This document shows positions 26,205-34,788 of a DNA stretch of 64,000 bases, piece by piece. The notes under the pieces are model-generated. The model made no database searches, was not told the origin of the DNA, and saw only the letters and a list, made by a program, of their open reading frames with translations. The stretch spans positions 62,001 through 126,000 of the forward strand of contig JAJTEW010000006.1 of assembly GCA_021299875.1 (NCBI GenBank), read 5' to 3'. Numbering within the stretch: the stretch's first letter is position 1; the number at the start of each line of letters is the position of its first letter. Made by a program: the position numbers and the translations under genes. This DNA comes from Comamonadaceae bacterium. GTDB lineage: Bacteria > Pseudomonadota > Gammaproteobacteria > Burkholderiales > Burkholderiaceae_C.

Positions 26205-27344
26205 TTAGCCACGGAAGTAGCGGTTGGCCACGAAGGGCAGGGGGCTGACTTCCATGGGCACGGCTTTGCCGCGCACCATGGCGTTCAGACGTGTGCCCAA
26301 AGCGGCATATTCTGCCTGCACATAGGCCAGCGCCACGGGCTGGTCGGCGGTGGGGGCCAGCAGGCCACTGGTGACTTCGCCCACGGCTTGGCCTGCGTCG
26401 TTGTGCAACGCGACATGCTCGCGCACCGGCACGCGTTCCAGACCCGCCAGACCCACACGCAGGCGCTGCGCCGGGGTCGTGCCGTCCAGTTGTGCCAGCA
26501 CCTTGTCGGCACCCGGAAAGCCGCCTTCGCGGGCACCGCCGGTGCGGCGCACCTTCTGCATGGCCCAGTTCAAATTTGCTTCAATTGGGGTGGTGGTGGT
26601 GTCGATGTCGTTGCCATACAGGCACAGCCCGGCTTCTAAGCGCAGCGAGTTGCGTGCGCCCAGGCCCACGGGTTTGACTTCGGGCTGGGCCAACAGGCGT
26701 CGGGCAAAAGCTTCGGCCGCGTGGGCGGGCAAAGAGATTTCAAAACCGTCTTCGCCGGTGTAGCCGCTGCGCGTGACGTACAGGTCAGCGCCATCCACCG
26801 CAAAGGCCGAGCCCGTCATGAAGACCAACTTGTCCACGCCGGGCAACAGACGCTGCAAGGCGGTCACCGCTTGTGGTCCTTGCAAGGCCAGCAAGGCGCG
26901 GTCAAATTGCGGCGCGATGGTGCATCGGCTGCCAATGCGCTGCTGGATGTGGGCCAAATCGCCGTGCTTGCAGGCACCGTTGACGATCACAAAAATATCG
27001 CCCCCGTTGACCACATCGCGGTTCACGAACATCAGGTCGTCGATGATGCCGCCTTCGTCGTTCAGCAGCAGGCCGTAGCGTTGTTTGTGCAGGCCCAGCC
27101 CGATCACGTCCACCGGCATCAGGCTCTCGAAGGCGGCGGCTGCATCTGGGCCAGTGAGGCACAACTGGCCCATGTGCGAGACATCGAACAAGCCTGCGGC
27201 GTTGCGCGTGTGGTGGTGCTCGGCCACCAGACCCGCCGGGTATTGCACCGGCATGCTGTAACCGGCAAACGGCACCATGCGAGCGCCTAACTCGGTGTGC
27301 AGCGCATTCAAAGGGGTGGTGAGCAATTCAGGGGCAGCGGTCAC
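26205..27344 (-). CDS. gcvT: glycine cleavage system T protein (aminomethyltransferase)
   Basis: A 379-residue T protein that transfers the methylene group from H-protein-bound intermediate to tetrahydrofolate. Motifs are MVPFAGYSMPVQY, GLFDVSHMGQ, YTGEDGFEISLP and GLGARNSLRLEAGLCLYGNDI. The start is assigned to GTG 27344, which follows GGAG by 5 bases; the next residues are TAAPELLTTPLNALH, typical of the family, and no suitable ATG is present. A tandem glycine riboswitch lies in its leader. Confidence 0.96.
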   Translation of the reverse strand: MTAAPELLTTPLNALHTELGARMVPFAGYSMPVQYPAGLVAEHHHTRNAAGLFDVSHMGQLCLTGPDAAAAFESLMPVDVIGLGLHKQRYGLLLNDEGGIIDDLMFVNRDVVNGGDIFVIVNGACKHGDLAHIQQRIGSRCTIAPQFDRALLALQGPQAVTALQRLLPGVDKLVFMTGSAFAVDGADLYVTRSGYTGEDGFEISLPAHAAEAFARRLLAQPEVKPVGLGARNSLRLEAGLCLYGNDIDTTTTPIEANLNWAMQKVRRTGGAREGGFPGADKVLAQLDGTTPAQRLRVGLAGLERVPVREHVALHNDAGQAVGEVTSGLLAPTADQPVALAYVQAEYAALGTRLNAMVRGKAVPMEVSPLPFVANRYFRG

Positions 27345-27389
27345 AAAAACTCCAAGGGCAATGAACAACCACAGCACATGCCGTGGCGC

Positions 27390-27648
27390 TTGCCCTCGCT
27401 GTCCGCTTTACCTGAGCGATTCGCCGGGAAGACTGAGCATGGGGGCCCAGTTTCTGCGGGTTGCGCCTTCGGTGGATGACGTGGCACGATGGCCCGGCAC
27501 CTCTCTCCAGTGAGGTAACGCTTTTGAATCAAAGCGTTTTGTCAGTCCTTTTGCCTGAGCGTTCAGCGGCTGGTCACAGTGCTTGCGCCTTCGGCGGCCT
27601 GACTTGTTTCATGCAGAAGACAAGTCAGGCGCTCTCCTGACAGGTATA
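27390..27648 (-). promoter_or_regulatory. tandem glycine riboswitch upstream of gcvT
   Basis: On the minus strand, aptamer 1 (about 27645-27539) has CAGGAGAGCGCC, a long P3a-like hairpin (GCCTGACTTGT paired with ACAAGTCAGGC), GCCGAAGGCGCAAGC and CGCTCAGGCAAAAGGACTG. Aptamer 2 (about 27520-27395) has CTGGAGAGAGG, CACCGAAGGCGCAACC and CGCTCAGGTAAAGCGGACAG. This fills most of the 314-base gap between dctM and gcvT. A further hairpin (27369-27386) lies before the GTG start and may be the expression platform. It is expected to activate gcvTHP at high glycine. Confidence 0.95.
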
Positions 27649-27658
27649 GATTCTAGCT

Positions 27659-28936
27659 TTATTTGTTGTAAATCCAGTCACGCAAGGTCAGTGATATTTC
27701 TGGCACATAACTGATCAGCATCAGGCAAGCCAAGATCACGCCGATGAAGGGGATCAGGTCTTTGATGATCCTGTCCAGCGATATTCGGGCCACCGTACAG
27801 GCGGCAAACAGGTTCACGCCAAAAGGCGGGGTGATCATGCCTAAAGCGAGGTTGACGATCATCACCATGCCGAAGTGGATGGGGTCGATGCCGAAGTGGA
27901 TCGCCACCGGCACCAAGATCGGGGCCAGCACGATGATGGCCGCGCTGGTCTCGATGAACATGCCGATGATGAACAAGGCCGCATTGATGCCCAACAAGAA
28001 ATACAGGGGCGACTGCAACACCTCTTGCAGCCAAGCGCCGATGGCCGCGGGCACACCGGCTCGGGTGATCATGAATGCAAACAAACCGGCATTGGCGATG
28101 ATGAACATGATCACCGCGCTCGAAATCACCGATTTGCGCAGGATGTTGTACATGTCTTGGAAGCCGATTTCGCGGTAGATCACGGTGCCCACAATGAAGG
28201 AGTAAAGCACCGCCACCGCCGCTGCTTCGGTGGGGGTGAAGACGCCGCCATAAATGCCACCCAACACAATCACCGGCATGAGCAAAGCCCAGCCCGCTTG
28301 CCAAGTGGCTTTTCCAAAGCTCAAGCGGCCATCACCGTCGTTTTTGCCCCAACCCATGTACTTGGAGTACAGCCAGACAAACACCATCAAGGCAAAGCCA
28401 ATCAGCAAACCTGGACCGACGCCCGCCACGAACAGTTCACCAATCGAGACTTCAGCGCTCACGCCAAACAAAATCATGGGGATCGATGGGGGAATGATCA
28501 CGCCCAACTCCGCCGAGGTGGCTTGCAAAGCGGTGGCCCAGGGTCTGGGGTAACCGTGTTTGATCAAGGCGGGGATCAAGATGGCGCCCACAGCGAAGGT
28601 GGTGGCCACTGAAGAGCCCGAGACGGCGGCAAAAATCATGCAGGTCAACACGCAGGTCATGGGCAAGCCGCCCTGCACGCCACCGACGATGCTCTTGGCA
28701 AACTCCACCAGACGGCGTGAGATGCCGCCGGTCTCCATCAGGTTGCCCGCCAGAATGAAAAACGGAATGGCGGCCAGCGGAAATTTGTTGAGGGAGTTGA
28801 ACATTTCCTTGACGGAAATGAGCATGTTGGCATTGGCAATCTGGATGCCCACAATGGCCGACAAACCAATCGAAACGGCCACCGATACCGTCAGTGCAAA
28901 GCACAGCAGCATCGTGAAAAGCATGACTGAACTCAT
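27659..28936 (-). CDS. dctM: TRAP transporter large permease (DctM)
   Basis: A 425-residue membrane protein with about 12-13 hydrophobic helices of the DctM/SiaM family, the Na+-coupled transport subunit of TRAP systems. Characteristic stretches are AAIPFFILAGNLMETGGI, SGSSVATTFAVGAILIPAL, ELGVIIPPSIPMILFGV and the late PPFGVNLF. ATG 28936 overlaps the dctQ stop by 4 nt. It is the last gene of dctP-dctQ-dctM and ends just before the gcvT riboswitch. Confidence 0.96.
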   Translation of the reverse strand: MSSVMLFTMLLCFALTVSVAVSIGLSAIVGIQIANANMLISVKEMFNSLNKFPLAAIPFFILAGNLMETGGISRRLVEFAKSIVGGVQGGLPMTCVLTCMIFAAVSGSSVATTFAVGAILIPALIKHGYPRPWATALQATSAELGVIIPPSIPMILFGVSAEVSIGELFVAGVGPGLLIGFALMVFVWLYSKYMGWGKNDGDGRLSFGKATWQAGWALLMPVIVLGGIYGGVFTPTEAAAVAVLYSFIVGTVIYREIGFQDMYNILRKSVISSAVIMFIIANAGLFAFMITRAGVPAAIGAWLQEVLQSPLYFLLGINAALFIIGMFIETSAAIIVLAPILVPVAIHFGIDPIHFGMVMIVNLALGMITPPFGVNLFAACTVARISLDRIIKDLIPFIGVILACLMLISYVPEISLTLRDWIYNK

Positions 28937-29427
28937 TGTGCGTTCTCCAATTCCATGCGCTGGGGATCCAACCAAAAACCAATGATGCCGATGATGCTGA
29001 ACACAGCACCCACGGGCAGAGCCAAGTAGGCCCAGAACATGGAAACACCCTCAAGACCAATCATGGACTGCACGCTGCCCCGGTTGGTGTAATCCCAGCC
29101 CCACCACAAAATGATGCAGCACAGCGTCAGGGCCGTGATGGCCACCACGGCATCCAAAACCCGCCGCATGCGTTGGCCGCTCAATCGGTACAGCAAATCC
29201 ACGCTGACCATGGAGCCGGTGCGAAAAGCGGTGGGAATGCCGAGAAACACCATCCAGATCAGGCTGAATCGGATCAAGACCTCGGTCCACTCTGCCGGAG
29301 ACTCGAGGATGAAACGGGTCACAATTTGGTGAATCGCAAAAGCCGAGGCCAAAGCCATCATCGCGCAGGCGACCATCATCGAGAGGGCGGTGGTCCGTTG
29401 CTCAAAGCGTAAAAATAATTGTTTCAT
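28933..29427 (-). CDS. dctQ: TRAP transporter small permease (DctQ)
   Basis: A 164-residue protein with four hydrophobic segments of the DctQ family, which docks with DctM. Typical features are EWTEVLIRFSLIWMVFLGIP and the basic loop before VSVDLLYRLSGQRMRR. ATG 29427 (MKQLFLRFEQ) is preferred over a TTG six codons upstream that lies within the terminator-like hairpin region. Confidence 0.93.
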   Translation of the reverse strand: MKQLFLRFEQRTTALSMMVACAMMALASAFAIHQIVTRFILESPAEWTEVLIRFSLIWMVFLGIPTAFRTGSMVSVDLLYRLSGQRMRRVLDAVVAITALTLCCIILWWGWDYTNRGSVQSMIGLEGVSMFWAYLALPVGAVFSIIGIIGFWLDPQRMELENAQ

Positions 29428-29449
29428 GGGGCGTTTCTCGGCCAAATTG

Positions 29450-29482
29450 AAAAACGCCCGCCAGCCAAAGCCGGTCGGGCGT
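29450..29482 (-). terminator. intra-operon hairpin between dctP and dctQ
   Basis: On the minus strand, ACGCCCG...CGGGCGT (29482-29476 with 29460-29454) and an inner CCGGC/GCTGG form a nearly continuous hairpin followed by five T. It looks like a partial rho-independent terminator or mRNA-stabilising hairpin, a common way to make more periplasmic receptor (dctP) than membrane subunits. Confidence 0.75.
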
Positions 29483-29498
29483 CCTGAGCAAGCTCAGA

Positions 29499-30470
29499 TC
29501 ACTTGAAATTGCGGATGCGGTCCAAGTTGGCTTTGCCGAACTGCTTTTCAAACTCGGCAATCGCGGGTCCCATGGTGGCAATGAACTTGGTCTTGTCCAC
29601 GTTCTCGATGATGGTCATGCCTTTTTTGCGCAACTCGGCCACACCGTTGGCATCGTCCTTGTCCACGCGGGCGCGGTTGGCTTTGACAGCTTCTTTGGCC
29701 GAGTCCAGGAAGATCTGCTTGTCAGCGGCGCTGAGCTTGTCAAAGCTGGCTTTGTTCATCAAGATCACCGCAGGCGAGTAAACGTGACCCGTGAGTGTCA
29801 GGTGCTTTTGCACCTGGTCAAAGTTGGCGGCCATGATCACCGACAGGGGGTTTTCCTGACCGTCCACAGTGCCTTGCTGCAATGCGGTGAACACCTCGGT
29901 GAAGGCCATGGGGGTGGTCACGATGCCCAAGCTCTTGTACGCGGCCACGTGCACGGGGTTTTCCATGGTGCGCATCTTCAGGCCCTTGAGGTCGTCCGGA
30001 CCATTCACAGCGCGTTTGCTGTTGGTCATGTGGCGCACGCCGTTTTCACCCCAGGCCAGTGCCTTGAAGCCTTTGGGTTCGAACTTGGCCAGCAGTTCCT
30101 GACCAATGGGGCTGTCCAGCACAGCGCGAGCATGTGCTTTGTCGCGGAACAAGAAGGGCACGTCCAGGATGCGCGTCTCGGGCACAAAGTTGGGCACAGG
30201 GCCGGTCGACGTGGTGGTGAGTTCCTGGGTGCCCAGTTGAACCGATTCAATGGACTCGCGCTCAGCGCCCAGAGCGCCAGAGTAAAAGTTTTGAATCTTG
30301 ATGCGTCCACTGGTGCGACGCTCCACTTCTTTGGCCAAGGTATCAATGGCTTCACCTTGGTGGGAGTTTTGGCCCACAGAGATGCTGTTGCGCATGGTGA
30401 TTTGTGCGGAGGCCGTGGCCACGATACCTACAGCCAGGCTCAGGCCCAACATCAATTTGCTCAGTTTCAT
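29499..30470 (-). CDS. dctP: TRAP transporter substrate-binding protein (DctP)
   Basis: A 323-residue periplasmic receptor with a clear signal peptide (MKLSKLMLGLSLAVG, cleavage after ASA near residue 22). The mature part follows the DctP/SiaP pattern: GEAIDTLAKEVERRTSGRI, FYSGALGAERESIESVQLG, and the ligand-binding arginine segment LKGLKMRTMENPVHVAAY, then GTVDGQENPLSVI. The ligand is probably a C4-dicarboxylate or related carboxylate (inferred). A GGAG ribosome binding site precedes ATG 30470. Confidence 0.94.
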   Translation of the reverse strand: MKLSKLMLGLSLAVGIVATASAQITMRNSISVGQNSHQGEAIDTLAKEVERRTSGRIKIQNFYSGALGAERESIESVQLGTQELTTTSTGPVPNFVPETRILDVPFLFRDKAHARAVLDSPIGQELLAKFEPKGFKALAWGENGVRHMTNSKRAVNGPDDLKGLKMRTMENPVHVAAYKSLGIVTTPMAFTEVFTALQQGTVDGQENPLSVIMAANFDQVQKHLTLTGHVYSPAVILMNKASFDKLSAADKQIFLDSAKEAVKANRARVDKDDANGVAELRKKGMTIIENVDKTKFIATMGPAIAEFEKQFGKANLDRIRNFK

Positions 30471-30516
30471 TCAAAGGCTCCTCATGATTCGGTGGACGAC
30501 AACAAGGTGGGAATCA

Positions 30517-30531
30517 ACTTGTCATACAAAT
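30517..30531. promoter_or_regulatory. GntR-type operator candidate upstream of dctP
   Basis: The sequence ACTTGTCATACAAAT contains TTGT-CAT-ACAA, a perfect 4-3-4 palindrome with further symmetry outside. This is the core of operators used by FadR/FCD-type GntR repressors that often control TRAP systems for organic acids. It lies about 50 bp before dctP and just downstream of a CATAAT that could be a -10 element on the minus strand. No gntR gene is in the window. Confidence 0.5.
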
Positions 30532-30624
30532 TGCATTATGGTGTTTGGTGAAACCATTTCGCCTAGGGTTTTCGCGGGGGTGATGATGCTTTGGAGACCT
30601 CGAATGAAAGACAACAAATGCCCA

Positions 30625-30651
30625 TAAAAAAAGAGGCTTTAAGGGCCTCTT
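30625..30651 (-). terminator. rho-independent terminator after ETF-QO
   Basis: On the minus strand AAGAGGC-CCTTAAA-GCCTCTT is followed by a run of T. It begins 11 bases after the stop of the ETF-ubiquinone oxidoreductase gene and should end that transcript before the TRAP operon. Confidence 0.85.
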
Positions 30652-30661
30652 GGGGTGAGCA

Positions 30662-32374
30662 TCACATGCCCGTGTAGTTGGGTCCGCCGCCCCCCTCGGG
30701 CGTGACCCAGACGATGTTTTGCGTCGGGTCCTTGATGTCGCAGGTTTTGCAATGCACGCAGTTCTGCGCATTGATCTGGAGGCGGTCTGAGCCGTCATCG
30801 TTTTTCACGTACTCGTACACGCCCGCTGGGCAGTAGCGACTTTCGGGGCCGGCATACTTCGCCAGGTTGATGCCCACGGGCACAGACACGTCTTTCAGCG
30901 TCAGGTGGGCCGGCTGGTTTTCTTCGTGGTTGGTGTTGCTGATGAAGACGCTCGAGAGCCGGTCAAAGGTGAGCTTGCCGTCCGGTTTGGGGTACTCGAT
31001 TTTTTTGCACTCGGCGGCGGGCTTGAGATAAACGTGATCCGGCTTGTCCCGGCGCAGCGTCCAGGGAATGTGGCCGCGCAGCACGAACTGCTCAAAGCCA
31101 TTCATCAAGGTGGCCACCGTCAGGCCTTTCTTGAACCAGGTCTTGAAGTTGCGCGATTTGTTGAGTTCGGCATACAGCCAGCTGGCTTCAAAGGCCTCGG
31201 GGTAGGCGCTCAGTTCATCGTGCTGTCGGCCAGCGGTGATGGCATCGTAAGCGGCTTCGGCGGCCAGCATGCCGGTTTTGATGGCGGCATGGCTGCCCTT
31301 GATGCGGCTCACGTTCAGGTAACCGGCGTCACACCCGACCAGCGCGCCGCCCGGGAACACCGTCTTGGGCAGGCTCATCAGGCCGCCTGCGGTGATGGCG
31401 CGTGCGCCGTAGCCGATGCGTTTGGCGTTGACTTCGCCCTTGTTGTTGGTGAAGTACCACTGGATGTTCGGGTGGGTCTTCCAGCGCTGCAACTCTTCAA
31501 AAGGGCTCAGCCAGGGGTTGGCGTAGTCCAGGCCCACCACGTAGCCGATCGAAATCTTGTTGTCTTCCATGTGGTACATGAACGCACCGCCGTAGGTGTC
31601 GTTGTTCATCGGCCAACCGGCGGTGTGCATGACAAAACCGGGGGTGTGGCGCGAGGGGTCGATTTCCCAGACTTCCTTGATGCCGATGCCGTAGCTTTGC
31701 GGGTCGCGGCCTTCGTCGAGCTTGTATTTGGCGATCAGCTGTTTGCCCAGATGGCCGCGCGCGCCTTCGGCAAACACCGTGTACTTGGCGTGCAGCGCCA
31801 TCCCCAGCTGGAAGTTCTCGGTCGGCTCGCCGTCCTTGCCAATGCCCAGATTGCCGGTGGCCACGCCCTTTACCGAAGGTAAACCCCCATTTTCGGAGCC
31901 GTCTTCGTTGTAGAGCACTTCGGCGGCGGTGAAGCCGGGGAAAATTTCCACGCCCAGGTTTTCAGCCTGCTGGCCCAGCCAGCGCGTGAAGTTGGACAGG
32001 CTGATGATGTAGTTGCCGTGGTTTTGCGCGAATTCGGGCAGGAACATGCCGGGGGTGCGGGTGGCGCCGGTTTCAGACAGGAAGCTCCAGGCGTCGTCTG
32101 TGACGGGCTGGTTGAGCGGTGCGCCGCGCGCTTTCCAGTCGGGGAACAGTTCGGTCAGGGCCTTGGGGTCCATGATCGCGCCCGACAGAATGTGGGCACC
32201 GGGCTCGCCGCCTTTTTCCAGCACCACCACCGACACGTCCTGGCCTTTTTCGGCGGCCAGTTGCTTGAGGCGGATCGCGGTGGACAGGCCAGCGGGTCCG
32301 CCGCCGACGACGACGACGTCGTATGCCATGGCTTCGCGGGGGCCGTAGGTGCTCAGGATGTCTTCGGGGCTCAT
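30662..32374 (-). CDS. electron-transfer flavoprotein:ubiquinone oxidoreductase
   Basis: A 570-residue iron-sulfur flavoprotein that passes electrons from ETF (acyl-CoA and amino-acid dehydrogenases) to ubiquinone. The N-terminal FAD motif is YDVVVVGGGPAGLSTAIRL. The membrane/ubiquinone region includes GGLMSLPKTVFPGGALVGCDAGY. The C-terminal [4Fe-4S] ligands are in SRYCPAGVYEY and CVHCKTCDIKDP. ATG 32374 is used; ATG at MAYDVVV, 15 codons in, is an alternative. It is monocistronic and divergent from the SDR gene. Confidence 0.97.
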   Translation of the reverse strand: MSPEDILSTYGPREAMAYDVVVVGGGPAGLSTAIRLKQLAAEKGQDVSVVVLEKGGEPGAHILSGAIMDPKALTELFPDWKARGAPLNQPVTDDAWSFLSETGATRTPGMFLPEFAQNHGNYIISLSNFTRWLGQQAENLGVEIFPGFTAAEVLYNEDGSENGGLPSVKGVATGNLGIGKDGEPTENFQLGMALHAKYTVFAEGARGHLGKQLIAKYKLDEGRDPQSYGIGIKEVWEIDPSRHTPGFVMHTAGWPMNNDTYGGAFMYHMEDNKISIGYVVGLDYANPWLSPFEELQRWKTHPNIQWYFTNNKGEVNAKRIGYGARAITAGGLMSLPKTVFPGGALVGCDAGYLNVSRIKGSHAAIKTGMLAAEAAYDAITAGRQHDELSAYPEAFEASWLYAELNKSRNFKTWFKKGLTVATLMNGFEQFVLRGHIPWTLRRDKPDHVYLKPAAECKKIEYPKPDGKLTFDRLSSVFISNTNHEENQPAHLTLKDVSVPVGINLAKYAGPESRYCPAGVYEYVKNDDGSDRLQINAQNCVHCKTCDIKDPTQNIVWVTPEGGGGPNYTGM

Positions 32375-32536
32375 GTGCGTCTCTTCAAGTACAAGGGGTC
32401 AATACCAATGCCCTGACGACGTGATGTCGAAGGGGTGTCGGGCGTGTGACTCATTTTATGCCGCTCTTTCAGGCTTGACCCGCACAATGGCGTTAATCGT
32501 TTTGCCCTTGAGGGGTTCATTTTTGAAGGAGTTGTC

Positions 32537-33319
32537 ATGGCTTATGAAATCGATTTGTCCGGCCGCGTGGCTTTGGTGACGGGGGCATCGGGTGGTTTGG
32601 GTGCGCAATTTGCCAAAACCTTGGCGGCAGCGGGTGCGGGCGTGGTGCTGGCCAGTCGTCGAATGGAAAAGCTCAAAGACTTGCGCGCCGAGATCGAGGC
32701 CGCAGGGGGCGATGCCCATGTCGTGGAGATGGACGTGACCGACCGCCACAGCATTGCCGCCGCCGTGGCGCACGCTGAAACCGAGATGGGCAGCATCGAC
32801 ATTTTGGTCAACAACTCGGGGGTGAGCACCACCCAGCGCATCCAAGACGTGACGGAAGAAGACTACGACTTCATCATGAACACCAATGTGCGCGGCGCTT
32901 TTTTTGTCGCGCAAGAGGTGGGCAAGCGCATGCTGGCCCGCGCCAAGGGCGCAGCGCCGGGCAGCTTCACGGGCGGGCGCATCATCAACATTGCCTCGAT
33001 GGCGGGCCTGAAAGTCTTGCCGCAAATTGGCGTGTACTGCATGAGCAAGGCGGCGGTGATTCAGATGACCAAGGCCTTTGCGGTGGAGTGGGGCAAGTTC
33101 GGCATCAACGTCAACGCGATCTGCCCCGGTTACATCGACACCGAGATCAACCACCACCATTGGCAAACCGAGCAAGGCCAAAAACTCATCAGCATGCTGC
33201 CGCGCAAACGCGTGGGCCAGCCGCAAGACCTGGACGCTTTGCTGATGCTGCTGGCCAGCGACCAGAGCCACTTCATCAACGGTGCGGTGGTGTCGGCCGA
33301 CGACGGTTTTGCGGTTTAA
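32537..33319 (+). CDS. SDR family oxidoreductase
   Basis: A 260-residue classical SDR. The cofactor motif is TGASGGLG, followed by NNSG, the catalytic Ser in INIASMAG, YCMSK (Tyr and Lys) and a proline-glycine loop CPGYIDTEI. An Arg pair after the first strand (ASRRMEK) suggests NADP(H). A strong GAAGGAGTTGTC ribosome binding site fixes the start. The substrate is unknown; it is followed 12 bp later by a thioesterase, so an acyl-CoA or 3-hydroxyacyl substrate is plausible. Confidence 0.92.
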   Translation: MAYEIDLSGRVALVTGASGGLGAQFAKTLAAAGAGVVLASRRMEKLKDLRAEIEAAGGDAHVVEMDVTDRHSIAAAVAHAETEMGSIDILVNNSGVSTTQRIQDVTEEDYDFIMNTNVRGAFFVAQEVGKRMLARAKGAAPGSFTGGRIINIASMAGLKVLPQIGVYCMSKAAVIQMTKAFAVEWGKFGINVNAICPGYIDTEINHHHWQTEQGQKLISMLPRKRVGQPQDLDALLMLLASDQSHFINGAVVSADDGFAV

Positions 33320-33331
33320 CAAGGCCAGGCC

Positions 33332-33754
33332 ATGAAGCTGGAACTGCCTGAACACAAAAAGCAAGTTTTTGAGTTGGTGATCCCCATCCGATGGGGTGAC
33401 ATGGACGCCATGGGCCATGTCAACAACACGGTGTACTTTCGCTACATGGAGACGCTGCGCATCGACTGGTTTGAGGCGATCGGGTGTCAAGTGAACCCGC
33501 AAGGACAGGGGCCGGTGATCGTGAATGCGTTTTGCAATTTCTACAAACAGTTCGAGTTTCCGGGCGACATCTTGGCCAAGATGTTTGTGAGCGACCCGGG
33601 GCGCACCACCTTCGAGAGCTGGTGCACGCTGGAGCGCACCGACCAGCCTGGCGTGGTGTTTGCGGCCGGAGGCGCCACCACGATTTGGGTGGATTTCCCG
33701 AATCAAAAGGCGGTGACTTTGCCCGACTGGGTGCGGGCCTTGGTCAGCGACTGA
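33332..33754 (+). CDS. hotdog-fold acyl-CoA thioesterase
   Basis: A 140-residue hotdog-fold thioesterase of the 4-hydroxybenzoyl-CoA thioesterase/YbgC type. The catalytic motif is IRWGDMDAMGHVNNTVYFRYMET, with the usual Asp and the DxxGHVNN core. It follows the SDR gene closely on the same strand. A second thioesterase of the same family lies at 61286-61750. Confidence 0.92.
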   Translation: MKLELPEHKKQVFELVIPIRWGDMDAMGHVNNTVYFRYMETLRIDWFEAIGCQVNPQGQGPVIVNAFCNFYKQFEFPGDILAKMFVSDPGRTTFESWCTLERTDQPGVVFAAGGATTIWVDFPNQKAVTLPDWVRALVSD

Positions 33755-33793
33755 GTTGTTTATTTTAGGAGCGCACCCCCGCGCGCGAAAGCC

Positions 33794-34687
33794 TTAAGGG
33801 GCCGATGGAGCGGTTCCACCCACCGCCCGCCACTGGTCAGAGTGGCTCTGCAGCCAGTCTTGCGACAAGGTGGCGCTGCCCACTTGCATGGGGTGAAAGT
33901 CTTGGCGGGTGTAAGCCCACATGGGCTTGGCCACGCGCCAGACCATGCCGTGGCGACCGAACAAAAACTTGGACGCTGACCACCAAGTAGAAGGTTTGAA
34001 GAGCGTCTTGTCGTGCCACAGGTTGTTGACGGTCTGGCGGAACACGTCGGTGCTGAACTGCACCGTCACGAACCAAAACCAGCGCATGCGCCAGCGGTGG
34101 TTACCTCCCAAGCGTTGGTAGAGGTCAAATGCCACGCATTTGTGCTCGGACTCTTCGGCTGCATGCCAGCGCCACAGGGTTTTGAGCGGGTCTTCTGCCT
34201 TGGCAAACCAGTCGCCGGGCTGGTCTAAGCGGTCCAAAGTCAGGTCACCAAAGATGGAGGTGTAGTGCTCAAAAGCGGCGGTGATGGCCAACTCGTGCAG
34301 GTAACCCTTGGCACTCTTATTGAAAAACTCTTCGCGGCCTTTTTTCAAACGGCGTTCAGCGCGTGGGCCCCAGTGGTTGACCAAGCCTTGTTTTTCCAAG
34401 TGAGCGTTGTAGAGCGCGTGCAGGTGGCGGTGGGTAGCTTCTTGGCCCACAAAGCCTTTGGCAATGTTTTTGAGCTCGGCGCACTCAGGGGTGTCAGGCA
34501 GGTTTTTGGCGCCATTTTTGACCGCGTCGATGAAAGACTGTTCACCCACTGGAAAGCTCATGGACAAAGCGTTGGCATAGGCCGTTAAAAAAGCATCGCC
34601 GCCGTTCCAGTGGCGAGAAAAACCTTGGCTCAGGTCCACGCTCAGGCGTCTTACGGTCAACTCGGTGGGGGCTTGGGGTGTGTGCAT
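33794..34687 (-). CDS. PF10118-type metal-dependent hydrolase
   Basis: A 297-residue helical protein of the predicted metal-dependent hydrolase family PF10118. Conserved acidic/histidine pairs are visible in FVGQEATHRHLHALYN, AITAAFEHYTSIFG and WRWHAAEESEHKCVAFDLY, a ferritin-like di-iron pattern. It is probably cytoplasmic or peripheral. The gene is divergent from a TetR regulator with 101 bp between the starts, the usual layout of a repressor and its target. Confidence 0.85.
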   Translation of the reverse strand: MHTPQAPTELTVRRLSVDLSQGFSRHWNGGDAFLTAYANALSMSFPVGEQSFIDAVKNGAKNLPDTPECAELKNIAKGFVGQEATHRHLHALYNAHLEKQGLVNHWGPRAERRLKKGREEFFNKSAKGYLHELAITAAFEHYTSIFGDLTLDRLDQPGDWFAKAEDPLKTLWRWHAAEESEHKCVAFDLYQRLGGNHRWRMRWFWFVTVQFSTDVFRQTVNNLWHDKTLFKPSTWWSASKFLFGRHGMVWRVAKPMWAYTRQDFHPMQVGSATLSQDWLQSHSDQWRAVGGTAPSAP

Positions 34688-34735
34688 GGTGGGCTTTGGG
34701 GCGTGTTCCGTCAGAATATGAGCATTGTTCAGGTT

Positions 34736-34752
34736 TTGCAAAGACCTTGCAA
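34736..34752. promoter_or_regulatory. candidate operator between PF10118 gene and tetR
   Basis: TTGCAA-AGACC-TTGCAA is a repeated self-complementary hexamer (34736-34741 and 34747-34752), so the whole 17-mer is also an inverted repeat. It sits midway in the intergenic region and 37 bp before the TetR start, a reasonable place for the TetR protein to control both genes. Confidence 0.5.
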
Positions 34753-34788
34753 CTCGCGATCTGCTCACATTTTTTGAAGGGCTTTTTC

